Of a stretch of 64,000 bases of DNA, positions 50,793 through 59,740 are shown piece by piece. Within the stretch, counting starts at the first letter, position 1; each line of letters starts with the position of its first letter. The stretch is taken from positions 4,597,558 through 4,661,557 of the forward strand of contig NZ_CP080417.1 in assembly GCF_019457535.1 (NCBI RefSeq). Reading direction: 5' to 3'. The DNA comes from Shewanella halotolerans (GTDB lineage: Bacteria; Pseudomonadota; Gammaproteobacteria; Enterobacterales; Shewanellaceae). A program made the translations under genes and the position numbers. The notes beneath the pieces were generated by a model. The model searched no databases, was not told where the DNA came from, and was given only the letters and a program-made list of their open reading frames with translations.

Positions 50793-51581
50793 TTAAGCTT
50801 GCTCTAACTGAGAATGCTGCTCAGCTCGTCGAATGATCTCGCCAGCTAACGCCAGGTAAGCCTTGGCGCCAGCACTGGACTTATCGTAATACATGGCGGG
50901 GGCACCAAAACTTGGCGCCTCGGCGAGTCTCACGTTACGCGGGATCACTGTGCGATAAACCTTATCGCCAAAATGCTGCTTTAATTGATCCGACACGTCG
51001 TTAGCGAGTCGGTTGCGGGGATCGTACATGGTGCGCAGGATCCCTTCGATGGAAAGCCCAGGGTTCACCATGGCCGCAAGCTTACTGATGGTGTCCATCA
51101 GGGCGGTCAAACCTTCCAAGGCATAATATTCACACTGCATCGGCACCAAGACCGAATCGGCGGCCGACATGGCGTTAACCGTCAGCATGTTCAGCGAAGG
51201 CGGGCAATCGATGAAGATAAAATCATAGTAATCTTTGACAGGTGCCAGGGCGTTACGCAGGCGGATCTCCCGGGCGAAGAACTCCATCAGCTTGATCTCC
51301 GCCGCCGTCACGTCACCATTGCCGGCGATCAGATCGTATTTTCCGGCGGTGTCGCGATAAACCACCTCTTCGACCGACTTTTCTTCGACCAAGAGTTCAT
51401 AGGCGGTATTTTCGACGCTGTACTTGTCGACACCGCTCCCCATAGTCGCATTACCTTGAGGATCGAGATCGATAAGCAACACTTTTCGCTTGGTGGCCGC
51501 CAGAGAAGCCGCTAAGTTCACACAAGTCGTTGTTTTTCCGACGCCACCTTTCTGGTTAGCCACGGCTATCACTTTACCCAC
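50793..51581 (-). CDS. parA: Chromosome-partitioning ATPase ParA (Soj)
   Basis: This 262-residue protein has the deviant Walker A motif KGGVGKTT at residues 11-18 (MGKVIAVANQKGGVGKTTTC). FIFIDCPPSL and the SIEGILRTMYDPRNRLA block follow. It drives segregation of ParB-parS complexes on the nucleoid. It is in an operon with parB. Confidence 0.97.
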   Translation of the reverse strand: MGKVIAVANQKGGVGKTTTCVNLAASLAATKRKVLLIDLDPQGNATMGSGVDKYSVENTAYELLVEEKSVEEVVYRDTAGKYDLIAGNGDVTAAEIKLMEFFAREIRLRNALAPVKDYYDFIFIDCPPSLNMLTVNAMSAADSVLVPMQCEYYALEGLTALMDTISKLAAMVNPGLSIEGILRTMYDPRNRLANDVSDQLKQHFGDKVYRTVIPRNVRLAEAPSFGAPAMYYDKSSAGAKAYLALAGEIIRRAEQHSQLEQA

Positions 51582-51677
51582 AATATCATCCTGTCTATCA
51601 CGTTGGTCGATTCGATAGTAAAACGCCCTATCAAATTGCTTGAACTGGTTAAATAATGCAACTCTTAACCCAGGGGA

Positions 51678-52301
51678 CTAAGCCGCTTTGACCACCCGTA
51701 GCAGGTGGCGCTGTTCGTCGAGACGAGGCACCTTAAGCTCGAAGACGTCGGTCAGGGTAAATCCTTCGGGCATGTTCGCCATCTCTTCATCGCTCAACTG
51801 TCCCTTCAAGGCATAAAAACAGCCTGTGGGCTTTGGCAGATGGTGGCACCATTGCAACATGTCCTGAATCGACGCGAAGGCGCGGCTGAGCACACCATCA
51901 AACTTCTCTTCGGGTTGATAGGCTTCGACCCGGCTCTCGACCGAACTAATATTACCTATCGCCAGCTCAAATTGAACCTGTTTTTGAAAACGAATCCGCT
52001 TGCCCAAACTATCAAGCAGCACAAACTCTTTGTCTGGATTCATGATCGCCAGGGGGATCCCCGGAAGACCAGGCCCCGTACCCACATCAATGAAACGTTC
52101 ACCCACCAAGTGAGGGCTGGCTGCCAGGCTGTCCATGATATGACGGATCAACATCTGCTCGGGATCCCGTACGGATGTTAGGTTATAGGCCTTGTTCCAC
52201 TTGGCAAGCATGGCAACAAAATCAAGCAGTTGCTGCTTCTGCTTCGGAGTAGCCGTCATCTGCATGTCGGCAAGGTAGCTGTCTAATTGGGCTGCTAACA
52301 C
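51678..52301 (-). CDS. rsmG: 16S rRNA m7G527 methyltransferase RsmG
   Basis: This 207-residue SAM-dependent enzyme has LKWNKAYNLTSVRDPEQM-type and IDVGTGPGLPGIPLAI (SAM-binding) blocks. I chose GTG at 52301 because it gives the standard family length and has GAGG 8 bases upstream; an in-frame ATG 28 codons earlier adds an unrelated stretch. It follows mnmG, as in E. coli. Confidence 0.94.
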   Translation of the reverse strand: MLAAQLDSYLADMQMTATPKQKQQLLDFVAMLAKWNKAYNLTSVRDPEQMLIRHIMDSLAASPHLVGERFIDVGTGPGLPGIPLAIMNPDKEFVLLDSLGKRIRFQKQVQFELAIGNISSVESRVEAYQPEEKFDGVLSRAFASIQDMLQWCHHLPKPTGCFYALKGQLSDEEMANMPEGFTLTDVFELKVPRLDEQRHLLRVVKAA

Positions 52302-52403
52302 AGGAGTATCCTCGATAAACAATGGGATATTATGAAGCCGAGTCGCAGGGATGGGAAGTGTTTGACCTCCCATCCCGGTCATCAAAATAGATTTTTTGCT
52401 GGT

Positions 52404-54293
52404 TTAGGCGCTCTTTCTGAGCAAGCCACGCTTCTTCAGATGAACGAGTAGAATAGAGATTGCCGCCGGGGTGATCCCCGAGATACGCGAAGCCTGACCA
52501 ACGGTATCCGGCTTGTGATCGTTAAGCTTGGCGATCACCTCGTTAGAGAGACCTGGTACCTCTTGATAGTCAAGATCCTGTGGCAGACCAGTCTTTTCAT
52601 GGCGAATCGCCTTGTCGATCTCATCTTGCTGACGCTGGATATAACCCGAGTATTTCACCTGGATCTGCACCTGCTCGGCGGCGCGTTGATCTTCGATAGC
52701 AGGACCAAATCCCTCAACGCTCATCAGCTTAGGGTAATCCAACTCGGGTCTGCGCAGCAGCTCCTCGAAGGTGGCTTCACGGGTGATAGGCGTCTTGAGA
52801 TGCGGATTAAGGGCATCGACCAGCGGCGAGTTAGGGTGGATCCATTGACTACGTAGACGCTGTAATTCGAGCTCGATCGCCTCGCGCTTGGCATTGAACT
52901 TAGCCCAGCGATCATCATCCACCAGACCCAATTCGCGGCCTTTTTCGGTGAGACGCAGATCGGCATTGTCTTCACGCAGCAACAGACGGTATTCGGCGCG
53001 ACTGGTGAACATGCGGTAGGGTTCTTTGGTGCCCAGGGTCGACAGATCGTCAACCAAGACGCCGAGATAAGCCTCGTCACGACGCGGACACCAGGCTTCT
53101 TTGCCCTGTACCTGCAATGAGGCGTTCATGCCAGCCAACAGGCCTTGGGCGCCGGCCTCTTCGTAACCTGTGGTACCGTTGATTTGCCCCGCGAAGAACA
53201 AACCGGAAATCGCTTTGGTTTCTAGAGAGTTTTTCAGATCTCTCGGATCGAAATAATCATATTCGATGGCATAACCCGGACGGATGATCTCGGCGTTTTC
53301 CATCCCTTGAATCGAACGCACCAGGTTCAGCTGCACATCGAAAGGCAGGCTGGTGGAGATCCCGTTAGGGTAGATCTCGTTGGTGTTCAAGCCTTCAGGC
53401 TCGATAAAGATCTGATGCGAACTCTTATCGGCGAAACGATTAATCTTATCTTCGATTGAAGGACAGTAACGCGGACCTATACCTTCGATAACCCCTGAAT
53501 ACATGGGGCTTCTGTCCAACCCGCCACGAATGATGTCGTGGGTACGCTCATTGGTGTGGGTAATAAAACAGGAGATCTGCTTAGGATGATCTTTGACGTC
53601 ACCGATAAAAGACATCACAGGTAAAGGATCGTCACCTTTCTGCTCAGTCATGAGATCGAAGTTAATGGTGTTGGCATCGATACGCGGTGGCGTACCGGTC
53701 TTCAGGCGACCAACACGAATCGGTAATTCACGTAAGCGATCGGCAAGGGAGATCGATGGCGGATCGCCGGCACGACCACCGCTGTAATTTTCCAGACCTA
53801 TATGGATCTTACCGCTTAAGAAGGTTCCCGCCGTCAGCACGATTGCAGGCGCCTCGAAGGCCAATCCCATTTGGGTTACAACCCCGATAACACGATCATT
53901 CTCGACGATGAGATCGTCTACCGCTTGTTGGAACAGGCGTAAATTAGGTTGGTTTTGCAGGATCTGTTGGATTTTGGCGCGATAGAGGGCGCGATCCGCC
54001 TGTGCACGAGTTGCACGTACTGCTGGGCCTTTACTGGAATTTAAGGTACGAAACTGAATACCGGCGTGATCGGTTGCAACAGCCATGGCGCCACCCAGGG
54101 AATCGATCTCCTTAACAAGGTGACCCTTACCAATACCACCAATTGCCGGGTTACAGGACATCTGGCCTAAGGTATCGATATTATGGGTTAACAATAATGT
54201 CTTGGATCCCATCCTAGCAGATGCTAAAGCTGCTTCGGTTCCTGCATGACCACCGCCAACAACAATTACATCAAACCGCTCATGAAAATGCAT
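52404..54293 (-). CDS. mnmG: tRNA uridine-5-carboxymethylaminomethyl modification enzyme MnmG (GidA)
   Basis: This 629-residue FAD enzyme, with MnmE, modifies the wobble U34 of several tRNAs. The FAD motif is VVVGGGHAGTEAALA near the N terminus. The blocks MSCNPAIGGIGKGHLVKEID and FFAGQINGTTGYEEAGAQG are intact. Its partner mnmE is in the same window at 59741. It begins at the left edge of the origin-like region. Confidence 0.98.
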   Translation of the reverse strand: MHFHERFDVIVVGGGHAGTEAALASARMGSKTLLLTHNIDTLGQMSCNPAIGGIGKGHLVKEIDSLGGAMAVATDHAGIQFRTLNSSKGPAVRATRAQADRALYRAKIQQILQNQPNLRLFQQAVDDLIVENDRVIGVVTQMGLAFEAPAIVLTAGTFLSGKIHIGLENYSGGRAGDPPSISLADRLRELPIRVGRLKTGTPPRIDANTINFDLMTEQKGDDPLPVMSFIGDVKDHPKQISCFITHTNERTHDIIRGGLDRSPMYSGVIEGIGPRYCPSIEDKINRFADKSSHQIFIEPEGLNTNEIYPNGISTSLPFDVQLNLVRSIQGMENAEIIRPGYAIEYDYFDPRDLKNSLETKAISGLFFAGQINGTTGYEEAGAQGLLAGMNASLQVQGKEAWCPRRDEAYLGVLVDDLSTLGTKEPYRMFTSRAEYRLLLREDNADLRLTEKGRELGLVDDDRWAKFNAKREAIELELQRLRSQWIHPNSPLVDALNPHLKTPITREATFEELLRRPELDYPKLMSVEGFGPAIEDQRAAEQVQIQVKYSGYIQRQQDEIDKAIRHEKTGLPQDLDYQEVPGLSNEVIAKLNDHKPDTVGQASRISGITPAAISILLVHLKKRGLLRKSA

Positions 54294-54608
54294 CAGATTA
54301 CCTTAAAACCTATATCGAAAATAAAAATGATATTGCCCACAGATCGGACAGAGTTACTCGATGAGTAGCCGAGTATTTTAGCATCTGGAAAGCCATAGGT
54401 GAAAGATCAATTTAGGCCTTTCGATCGCCAAAGGATCTCGCTTATAGATCTTAAGATCTTTATATAGATCCTTTATTATGTTTACTATTAGGATCGCGAT
54501 CTTCTGTGGGTAAGTCTATTTACCATTCCAAATCAATAAGTAACGACACTTTGATCCTGTGATCTGATCGCGATCTAAATGAATTAAGCTTGTGGGTAGA
54601 TCCCTTAC

Positions 54609-54617
54609 TTATCCACA
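54609..54617 (+). promoter_or_regulatory. DnaA box, perfect
   Basis: TTATCCACA on the plus strand, inside the oriC-like region. Confidence 0.88.
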
Positions 54618-54681
54618 GTGCGGATCTTAGCTGCTGAGATGGGTTGAATAATGCAGAGTTAGATCAGATCAAAATAATACC

Positions 54682-54690
54682 TTATCCACA
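54682..54690 (+). promoter_or_regulatory. DnaA box, perfect
   Basis: TTATCCACA on the plus strand, inside the oriC-like region. Confidence 0.88.
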
Positions 54691-54714
54691 TATTTATCAT
54701 TTTGGATCGTAAAT

Positions 54715-54723
54715 TGTGGATAA
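54715..54723 (-). promoter_or_regulatory. DnaA box, perfect
   Basis: TGTGGATAA, a minus-strand DnaA box facing the one at 54682-54690. Confidence 0.88.
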
Positions 54724-54772
54724 GGTAGATCTAATCTGTGGGTGAGATCAGTGCTGTGATGGAGGAGGGGAT

Positions 54773-55213
54773 CTAAAGCTTATCTTGCCAGCCGTTCAAC
54801 CAAGCCTGCGCGGGCTCTTCGGGGATAGGATCGTATTGAACATCGATCTGGATCTTATCCACATAGACTTGTGCACCGCAATTTTCCATCGCCTCGATCA
54901 GTTTTTCTGGCCCCTGACAAAAGGTGTCGTAACTCGAGTCGCCTATGGCGCATAAGGCGTATTTAGTCCGGCTCAGATCGGGTTTTTTACTGTCGATCTC
55001 ATCGAAAAATGGCTGCAAATTATCGGGTAGATCGCCAGCACCATGTGTCGATGAGACGATCAACCACAGGCTCTTGGGATCCAGATCGCTCAGTTCGGCC
55101 TTTAGATGTACCTGGGTTTCGTGTCCCTGATCCTCTAGTTGGGCGGCTAACTCGTCGGCGACATACTCGGCGCTTCCCAAGGTGGTGCCGACAATCAGTT
55201 CAATTTTTGCCAT
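54773..55213 (-). CDS. mioC: Flavodoxin-like protein MioC
   Basis: This 146-residue FMN-binding protein has the flavodoxin phosphate loop VGTTLGSAEYVADE and a conserved SSTHGAGDLPDN. E. coli MioC is 147 residues and lies beside oriC in the same orientation. The ATG at 55213 (MAKIELIVG) follows an AGGA 6 bases upstream; an earlier in-frame start adds six unrelated residues. Confidence 0.94.
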   Translation of the reverse strand: MAKIELIVGTTLGSAEYVADELAAQLEDQGHETQVHLKAELSDLDPKSLWLIVSSTHGAGDLPDNLQPFFDEIDSKKPDLSRTKYALCAIGDSSYDTFCQGPEKLIEAMENCGAQVYVDKIQIDVQYDPIPEEPAQAWLNGWQDKL

Positions 55214-55343
55214 TATATTTCCTAAATTCAAATAGTTAATCTAGCTAGACAAGCAATGCTGTCAGCAGGCTGATGGCTGCCATCATAAGCCAATTCTTGG
55301 CGTTGGTCTTCTCTGCTTGCCGCATTTCGCGAGCAGAAGGGGA

Positions 55344-56126
55344 TTAGGCTTCTAAAAGCCCGGGTGCAGGCTTACTGGCGTAGAGCAGATAGTTGACCGC
55401 CGAATTGCTGGTGATCTTCCAGCGGCGGGTGAAGGGATTAAAGGCCATACCCTCGACCGCTTTGGTCGATAAACCATGGGGAGTGAGCATATCGTCCAGC
55501 TCCTGGGGCGTAACGAAGTGGTGCCAGTCGTGGGTGCCTATAGGGAGGTAGCGCATGATGTACTCTGCGCCGACTATGCCGATGAGATAGGACCTCAGGG
55601 TGCGATTTAGGGTCGCCATCACCAAGAGACCACCTGGCTTTAACAGGTCACAACAGGTGGCCACCAGCGCCGCCTGATCCTCGACATGTTCGATCACCTC
55701 GGTATTTAAGATCACATCATATTGAGGCTGATCCCTTGGAAGATCGCCTGCCAAGCAATGGTGATACTCTATGGGGATCGACCAGCTGTTGGCGTGGCGG
55801 CGTGCCAGGGTGATGTTATGCTCGCTGGCGTCTATGCCTGTTACCTGGGCGCCCTGGCTGGCTAAGGGTTCGCACAGCAGGCCGACGCCGCAGCCTATGT
55901 CCAATAACGACAGCCCATCGAAGGGGATATCCTGGGTGAGATCCCGACCAAAATGGTTGGCGATCTGATCTTCTATGGCCGTAAGCCGGGTCTGATTGAA
56001 ACCGAGCACATGCTTAAACTTGCCGTGGGGATCGCGCCACTCCTTGGCCAGCGCGTCGAACTTGGCGATCTCTGTTTGGCTGTCTATCTGGGTCTTGAAG
56101 CGGCTCAGTCGGCTTTTGTCTAACAT
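55344..56126 (-). CDS. ubiG: UbiG-like SAM-dependent O-methyltransferase
   Basis: This 260-residue class I methyltransferase has the SAM motif LLDIGCGVGLLCEPLA. The UbiG-type blocks EIAKFDALAKEWRDPHGKFK, VGAEYIMRYLPIGTHDWHHF and MAFNPFTRRWKI are all present. UbiG performs both O-methylations of ubiquinone synthesis at the membrane. The protein is about 20 residues longer than E. coli UbiG, and a gene this close to oriC is unusual. Shewanella genomes, from general knowledge, usually carry ubiG near gyrA, so this may be a paralogue. Confidence 0.78.
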   Translation of the reverse strand: MLDKSRLSRFKTQIDSQTEIAKFDALAKEWRDPHGKFKHVLGFNQTRLTAIEDQIANHFGRDLTQDIPFDGLSLLDIGCGVGLLCEPLASQGAQVTGIDASEHNITLARRHANSWSIPIEYHHCLAGDLPRDQPQYDVILNTEVIEHVEDQAALVATCCDLLKPGGLLVMATLNRTLRSYLIGIVGAEYIMRYLPIGTHDWHHFVTPQELDDMLTPHGLSTKAVEGMAFNPFTRRWKITSNSAVNYLLYASKPAPGLLEA

Positions 56127-56312
56127 GCTTTAGTGTCTTAATTTGTGGCGATACTGGCGGCTATATCCTTAGGGGCTAACCGCGATTTATCTCTGTATTA
56201 TAGATGATGCCCCTGGCGACTTTGGTGAGCTAAAAGCTGGATCACGTTAGTTTGGCCGGGGGCAGGCTAAGCTTGTCTTACTTTATACGTCTGCTTAAGG
56301 AAGTGAAGTTCA

Positions 56313-57281
56313 ATGGTGCAGAAAATTATTTTAGATACGGATCCTGGCATAGACGATGCGATGGCGATACTGTTTGCAGAGGCGCATCCTGGTATCTTGC
56401 TCGAGGCGATCACCTGTGTTTATGGCAATGCCACGATAGATAATGCCACGGCCAACGCGCTCTTTTTAAAACAGAAATATGGGCTAAAGGCGGATGTGGT
56501 TAAGGGGGCCGACAGGCCTCTGGTGAGACCGCCAGTGGGTCCGACAACTATTGTTCATGGCGAGACAGGTTTTGGCGATTTTCATGCGCCCTGCGTCAAA
56601 GATCTTCGGGCGGATCCCAGACCCGCCTATCAATATATTATCGATAGCGTGCGGGCTCAGCCCGGCGAGATCACCCTGGTGGCAGTCGGGCCGCTGACCA
56701 ATTTAGCCCTCGCTTTACAGGCGGCGCCGGATATCGTCGATCTGGTGAAAGAGGTGGTGGTGATGGGCGGTGCCTTCGGCGTCAATGGTCACAGGGGCAA
56801 TGTAACCCCCTATGCCGAGGCCAATATCCATGACGATCCCCAAGCGGCAGATCTGGTCTTTACCGCGCGTTGGCCTGTGACCATCATAGGTTTGGATGTG
56901 ACGCAGCAGAGCTTCTTTACCCGTGAGTATCTCGATGAACTGCGCGATGCGGCAGGGGAGCCGGGCCAGTTTATCTGGACCATTAGTCGCTTCTATCTCA
57001 AGTTTTATTCCCAGAAGCTGGGGCTGGAAGGCTGCCATGTACACGACCCATCGGCCATTGCCTATGTGATCGATAAGAGCCTGTTTACCCTGCGAGACGG
57101 CCCGGTTCGGGTGGTCACCGATGGGCCGGCCGAGGGCCATACCATACAGAAGTTTGATGGTCGTCAGTATCCCCACGACGAGTGGCACGATAAGCCGTCT
57201 CAGCGCGTCGGGGTTGCGGTGGAGGACAAGCGTTTGCTGGACCTCTATCGGCAAACCTTAGTGGACTATGGTTTGCGTTGA
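56313..57281 (+). CDS. Inosine/uridine-preferring nucleoside hydrolase
   Basis: This 322-residue enzyme has the family signature DTDPGIDDAMA, with calcium-binding aspartates D10, D14 and D15. The blocks VAVGPLTNLALAL, VVMGGAFGVNGH and HDPSAIAYVID follow. It hydrolyses ribonucleosides to base plus ribose; the exact substrate cannot be told. It is a single plus-strand gene between two minus-strand neighbours. Confidence 0.93.
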   Translation: MVQKIILDTDPGIDDAMAILFAEAHPGILLEAITCVYGNATIDNATANALFLKQKYGLKADVVKGADRPLVRPPVGPTTIVHGETGFGDFHAPCVKDLRADPRPAYQYIIDSVRAQPGEITLVAVGPLTNLALALQAAPDIVDLVKEVVVMGGAFGVNGHRGNVTPYAEANIHDDPQAADLVFTARWPVTIIGLDVTQQSFFTREYLDELRDAAGEPGQFIWTISRFYLKFYSQKLGLEGCHVHDPSAIAYVIDKSLFTLRDGPVRVVTDGPAEGHTIQKFDGRQYPHDEWHDKPSQRVGVAVEDKRLLDLYRQTLVDYGLR

Positions 57282-57343
57282 TTATGGTAAGAGTGGGCCA
57301 AGGTCAGAGTAGGCTAAGCCAAGCAATGCTGGCATAAAACGCC

Positions 57344-57985
57344 TTAGCCCACGCTTTGCAGCTGGGAGGCCAGTAGCCAGATGGCCAACACGAAGAAGAT
57401 CAGGCCCATGAACTTGTTCTGATTGCTCCTGAACTTCTCGTTGTCGAGCAGGTTCTTGCCCAGGCTACCAACCAGAGCCACCAGCAAGAGATTGAAGCTG
57501 AGGCCCATGATGTTGAGCAATAGCCCCAGGGCCAGTATCTGCTCGGCAGAGCTGGCTGTCAGTTGGCTGGAGACAAATTGGGGTAAGAAAAGCACGAAGA
57601 AGATCAGTGCTTTAGGGTTTAACAGGTTGCTGATCACCGCGCGGCGATAAAGCTGCCTGGCTAATTTTTTCTGACCGGCGATCTCCGGAGCCTGACTCGG
57701 CGCCGCGCGCATACAGTCCCAGCCCATCTTCAGCAGATAGAGACCACCGGCGATCCTTAATACTTCAAGTGCAATTGGGTTTAGGGCTATCAGCGCCGAT
57801 ACCCCTAGCGCCGCCAGCAGGGTCAAGATTAACCCTGAGGTGGCATTGCCGAAGCTGGTATAGACGCCAACCTTCTTGCCATAGCTGAGACTCGAACTGG
57901 CGATGAGTAACATGTCGGGCCCGGGGATCAGGAGTAGGGCGATTACCGTGGTTAAATAGAGGGGAAGCAGTGCCAGATCTATCAT
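57344..57985 (-). CDS. LysE/RhtB-family amino-acid exporter
   Basis: This 213-residue inner-membrane protein has about six helices. The N terminus carries TTVIALLLIPGPDMLLIAS, matching the family motif around P-G-P. The ATG at 57985 gives the usual family start; a TTG 12 codons upstream does not. The exported amino acid is unknown. Confidence 0.88.
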   Translation of the reverse strand: MIDLALLPLYLTTVIALLLIPGPDMLLIASSSLSYGKKVGVYTSFGNATSGLILTLLAALGVSALIALNPIALEVLRIAGGLYLLKMGWDCMRAAPSQAPEIAGQKKLARQLYRRAVISNLLNPKALIFFVLFLPQFVSSQLTASSAEQILALGLLLNIMGLSFNLLLVALVGSLGKNLLDNEKFRSNQNKFMGLIFFVLAIWLLASQLQSVG

Positions 57986-58195
57986 GGTGTATTTACAAAA
58001 ATGCCGTCTTGGGTCAAACAAGGCGCGGATTGTACAGGGTTGAAACGAATTTAACAGTGATCTCCTAGTGAAAGCCGCCTCTATATTGGCAGCTAGGCTT
58101 TACGCTTGTGAATAAACGGCCGTTGGCCGAAAAGTCTGTTTTCCTGCCAAGGTATTTTCACTATACTGCGCCTCCATTTATACCGAGTCATACCT

Positions 58196-58894
58196 ATGCA
58201 GCCTCATCAGCCCTCATCGCCTGCTTATCAGGTAAGGCCTAAGAGTAAAATCTTCATCTTAGGGTTGCCTCGCACCGGCACCACAAGTGTCAGTGTGGCC
58301 CTGCTGGAGATGGGGCTCAGGGTGGCACACCAAGCCTTTACCAAACAGGCTGTTATTCTCGCCGATGCCATTTCCGATGCGCCGTGTTTTAGTGATTATC
58401 GTCAGCTGCATAACCTCTATCCAGAGGCCAAATTTGTCTATCTCGATAGGCCGTTAGATGCCTGGGTGCCTTCGATGCAGATGCTGCTGAGCCGAATGTT
58501 GGTGCATCTTGATAAAGAAAGAGGGCGTTTTCATCCTCTGCTTAAGCGCAGTTTCGGTCATACCTTTGGTATCTATCGCGTAGCCGACCCTATGGATGCA
58601 GTGCATCTAAAGACTTGTTATCAAGTGCATAAGCGGCAGGTGTTTGATTATTTTTATCAGGATCAGGGGCTCGCGCAGCAGTTTTTGAGTTTGCAACTGG
58701 ATGACCCCCTGAGTTTGTCGCGCTTAGCCAATTTCATTGGGTTGAATGCTCAAGTCGATAGCTCTCAACTTGCTTTTCCCCATCTCAATCGGGGCCGCAA
58801 TGTCGCCAGTTGGGATGAATATAATCATGAGCTAAAGATAAGCAGCAACCTGGCCGGGCCTGAAAATCGCAAGTATTTCAATTATAAAATTTAG
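58196..58894 (+). CDS. Sulfotransferase-family protein
   Basis: This 232-residue protein has a P-loop-like PAPS-binding motif (FILGLPRTGTTSVSVALL). A second typical strand, FVYLDRPLDAWVPSM, corresponds to the 3'-phosphate-binding arginine/serine region. This is the usual pattern of bacterial sulfotransferase-domain proteins. The acceptor is unknown, and no sulfate-activation genes are nearby. Confidence 0.82.
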   Translation: MQPHQPSSPAYQVRPKSKIFILGLPRTGTTSVSVALLEMGLRVAHQAFTKQAVILADAISDAPCFSDYRQLHNLYPEAKFVYLDRPLDAWVPSMQMLLSRMLVHLDKERGRFHPLLKRSFGHTFGIYRVADPMDAVHLKTCYQVHKRQVFDYFYQDQGLAQQFLSLQLDDPLSLSRLANFIGLNAQVDSSQLAFPHLNRGRNVASWDEYNHELKISSNLAGPENRKYFNYKI

Positions 58895-59740
58895 ATCAGC
58901 GATTGCTTAACTAATCGTTTTATCGTTTGGCGCTGCCGGCGCTATTGTCGCGGGGGTAAGTCTAGCGACAATCGTTGCTCTGACGATTACATTGCTATCT
59001 CTAGCTCTTCTCTATGAGAGGCTAAATCTGCCTAGTTTCACGTGGAACTCAGCTATCTGGTGGGAAATCATCGTCTGCCGCACATAGGTGGTTTGGAACA
59101 TCTGGTTCAAGTTTGGGGGAGCTAAACTTTGAGAAGCTCTTAGCCTGGCCGAGGAAAGATGAAGAGCAGGCCAACCCAAGGTAATTGGCACTTAAGGAGC
59201 TTAAGCTGAGGGTCAGTAAATAGAGTGACAGCAAGTGGAGTGTGAGTGTGATTAGCCAGCGTAAATCTGGCCTAAAACTCTGGGAACGGCTCGCAGGGCG
59301 GAATGCGCGTCAGGTATATGAAAGTCAGTCCTGTGGGAGAGGATACGATCCCAAAAGATCTTATCCAAAATTGATGACATGCTTTTGAGTATAACTTTTT
59401 GGTTTAGATCCCATCGCGGGATCAAAATTTAGCAGCTCGTAAAACAAGTAAGATTAAAAGATAAATATAATCAATGAATTATATGGTTTATTTAGTTATG
59501 CACCACTTTTGATCGCAAAGTGAATTACTTGTTGATATCTCTGTTGATTATTTCGATCGCCATCTTGGATGTTTATGCACCAAAATGAGGAAAGATCCCG
59601 CTGGGATCTTTCACTGTTTGTTTAAATAATCTTCGCTGGATACGGCAAAGGCCCTAGCCTTAGGCTATCCGTAGTGGGCACCATAAATGGTTGTTTGAAA
59701 AACGCTCATCTATAGTGCAATAAGAGAGCAATAAGTATGC
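58895..59740. other. Gene-free stretch with a parS site and GATC hairpins
   Basis: I find no convincing gene in this roughly 850-base region. It holds the parS site (59034-59049). Two hairpins contain GATCCC stems: GATCCC-atcgc-GGGATC (59407-59423) and GAAAGATCCC-gct-GGGATCTTTC (59590-59612). The second may terminate mnmE or be a methylation-sensitive site. Confidence 0.6.
59034..59049. promoter_or_regulatory. parS: parS site (ParB-binding centromere)
   Basis: The core GTTTCACGTGGAAC matches the conserved parS core GTTNCACGTGNAAC exactly; only the outer bases (A and T in place of T and A) differ from TGTTNCACGTGAAACA. It lies 7.5 kb from parA. I see no second parS in the window. Confidence 0.85.

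Larger units (their letters stand above)
54400..54772. other. oriC: Candidate chromosomal origin oriC between mnmG and mioC
   Basis: E. coli and Vibrio carry oriC between gidA(mnmG) and mioC. This spacer has 20 GATC sites in about 370 bases, an AT-rich left side (AAGATCTTTATATAGATCC near 54453-54472), three perfect DnaA boxes (TTATCCACA type), and further near-matches at 54505-54513, 54591-54599 and 54737-54745. These fit Dam/SeqA control and DnaA-driven melting. Confidence 0.9.

Noticed and set aside
59049..59234. A 61-residue minus-strand frame ending at the parS site
   Set aside because: It has no clear ribosome binding site and a low-complexity Leu/Ser start; it may be a remnant but cannot be supported as a gene.
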